Positions 4,827-5,870 of a DNA stretch of 5,870 bases are shown here, one piece after another (position 1 is the first letter of the stretch; the number at the start of each line of letters is the position of its first letter). Under the pieces are notes generated by a model. The model was given only the letters and a program-made list of their open reading frames with translations. It ran no database searches and had not been told where the DNA came from. The stretch is from positions 1 to 5,870 of the forward strand of contig WJKO01000855.1 in NCBI GenBank assembly GCA_014729055.1, written 5' to 3'. The translations under genes were made by a program, and so were the position numbers. This stretch comes from Promethearchaeota archaeon. Lineage in GTDB: Archaea > Asgardarchaeota > Lokiarchaeia > Sigyniarchaeales > Promethearchaeaceae.

Positions 4827-5870
4827 AAGATTGGAATCAATTCATTAAGCATCATTCCTACCCGATCCCGTAAATCCAAGTAGGGTTTACTTGCACGAAC
4901 AAAATCGTTGTGAGATCTTATCAGATTATTAAGTGTTTCCGAAAATTCTTCAAAATATGAATTTGCAGTATTCTCATATTGAGTTCCTTGCAATTGATGC
5001 CTTGTCTGATTAAGTAAATAGAAATATTCATAATCTTCTTGACTTTGTAATATCATTTCCCATCGGCATGATTCATATAGATCGCCAGAATAATGTTCAT
5101 AAAGCAAAACTCCATCTCCATAACCATTGTATCCGACGCCATAACCTTGATGACGATACGATGCTGAGCTCCAGAATAGATATCCAGAGATATTATAGTA
5201 CCAGACCATCCACGACAGCAACCTAGTTTCATAAAGATGGTTATAGAGCATAGTATTGGCATAAGGTGCGTTTGGTTGAACGCAAGAATAATACCAGATT
5301 TCATCACCAGATTCTTGGCGGGAACGAATTTCCCCAACATCAAATTGATTGCTTAGTGGGATCCAAATATCTACATAAGGATAAAGACTCTCAGCTACTT
5401 TACTTGGCTGAAATGTTATAGCAATTTTTAAATCAGGGGCAACTGATTTAATATCACCGAAAATATCAGCAATATGTCCTAAAAATTCTTCCAATGTGAT
5501 GCCATCAGGTACATGTATTTGAGGTTCGTCAACATCATATACATACGCATATTTTGCCCATCCTTTAGACACAAGATGATCATTTACCTCTTCATAATAA
5601 TTTAAGGTTCCCGTCCGCCAGTTTTCATCAGTCCACAGTTTTTTATTATTTGGGATGTCCAACGGACAAGTCACACGAAATCCGTTCATACCACAAGCGA
5701 GATTTCGCTCCATTTCGTTGTCCCACCATGTCCAATTAAAGATCCATGTAAAATCGGTTTCATTATACCAACAGCATTTCCCCTCCCAGTTATTAGGTGC
5801 AGATTCATTATAGGAATTGAGTGCTTTGAAATCAACACCATAAGAACTTATTCGATGGGATGCATATGTA
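4814..5870 (-). CDS. DUF4091/GH123-like putative glycoside hydrolase, 5'-truncated by the window edge
   Basis: Likely a TIM-barrel carbohydrate-active enzyme. The minus-strand frame is open from the stop at 4814 through 5869, giving 351 visible residues. The Met at 5713 is internal: the 52 residues before it read as the same domain (ETDFTWIFNWTWWDNEMERN resembles the aromatic-rich barrel start of DUF4091 proteins). Numbered from that Met: GMNGFRVTCPL (8-18) is a barrel strand; YVYDVDEPQ (57-65) carries adjacent D62-E63, the acid pair expected in GH123-type catalysis; IAITFQ, VDIWIPLSNQFD and the Trp/Tyr-rich GYLFWSSASY follow; GDGVLLY and RWEMILQSQEDYEYFYLL are the characteristic C-terminal DUF4091 signatures, and a helical tail ends the protein. 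The missing N-terminus would show any signal peptide or beta-sandwich domain. The substrate is unknown; GH123 acts on N-acetylgalactosaminides, but DUF4091 is wider. It converges on the FAD oxidoreductase gene with a 5-base gap, so it belongs to a separate transcription unit. Confidence 0.85.
   Translation of the reverse strand, partial: TYASHRISSYGVDFKALNSYNESAPNNWEGKCCWYNETDFTWIFNWTWWDNEMERNLACGMNGFRVTCPLDIPNNKKLWTDENWRTGTLNYYEEVNDHLVSKGWAKYAYVYDVDEPQIHVPDGITLEEFLGHIADIFGDIKSVAPDLKIAITFQPSKVAESLYPYVDIWIPLSNQFDVGEIRSRQESGDEIWYYSCVQPNAPYANTMLYNHLYETRLLSWMVWYYNISGYLFWSSASYRHQGYGVGYNGYGDGVLLYEHYSGDLYESCRWEMILQSQEDYEYFYLLNQTRHQLQGTQYENTANSYFEEFSETLNNLIRSHNDFVRASKPYLDLRDRVGMMLNELIPILNAI

Noticed and set aside
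5053..5343. A 96-residue minus-strand frame inside the glycosidase-like gene
   Set aside because: It lies in another frame of a gene whose family signatures continue through this stretch.

Overview
This is a low-GC window carrying five protein genes. Two of them run off the window ends. I see no RNA gene, mobile element or CRISPR array. A tungsten/molybdenum-type aldehyde oxidoreductase, a flavodoxin/ferredoxin fusion protein and flavin redox enzymes point to a strict anaerobe. BRE/TATA-like promoter boxes, ribosome sites resembling GAGGTGAT, and a T-tract rather than a clear hairpin-plus-T terminator after the first operon favour an archaeon. An Asgard (Lokiarchaeia-like) source would fit, but that is an inference from style and gene content, not something the sequence proves.

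Layout. (1) Positions 1-2071, plus strand: the C-terminal three quarters of an aldehyde:ferredoxin oxidoreductase (AOR), then a class II (fuculose-phosphate type) aldolase 25 bases downstream with its own AGGAG site. They look like one operon. (2) Positions 2072-2152: a purine tract followed by T8, probably a two-way terminator between convergent genes. (3) Positions 2153-2494, minus strand: a small unrecognised coiled-coil protein with a GTG start. (4) Positions 2495-2612: a divergent promoter region with two TATA boxes 21 bp apart. (5) Positions 2613-4808, plus strand: an EFR1-type protein (flavodoxin-like domain plus two [4Fe-4S] clusters), then an FAD-dependent oxidoreductase (FAD_oxidored type) with a TTG start, 21 bases apart. 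(6) Positions 4814-5870, minus strand: the C-terminal part of a DUF4091/GH123-like putative glycoside hydrolase. It is open to the window edge and converges on the FAD oxidoreductase with only 5 bases between stop codons. A 7-bp inverted repeat covers that junction.

How the genes may work together. The aldolase could release a short aldehyde such as lactaldehyde from a sugar phosphate, which AOR would oxidise to the acid while reducing ferredoxin. The EFR1 protein could pass electrons between ferredoxin pools and the adjacent FAD enzyme, whose substrate is unknown. The DUF4091 protein suggests glycan breakdown, which would supply sugars. These links rest on gene order and family knowledge only. 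No single new system is evident; the least explained parts are the EFR1/FAD-oxidoreductase pair and the coiled-coil gene divergent from it.
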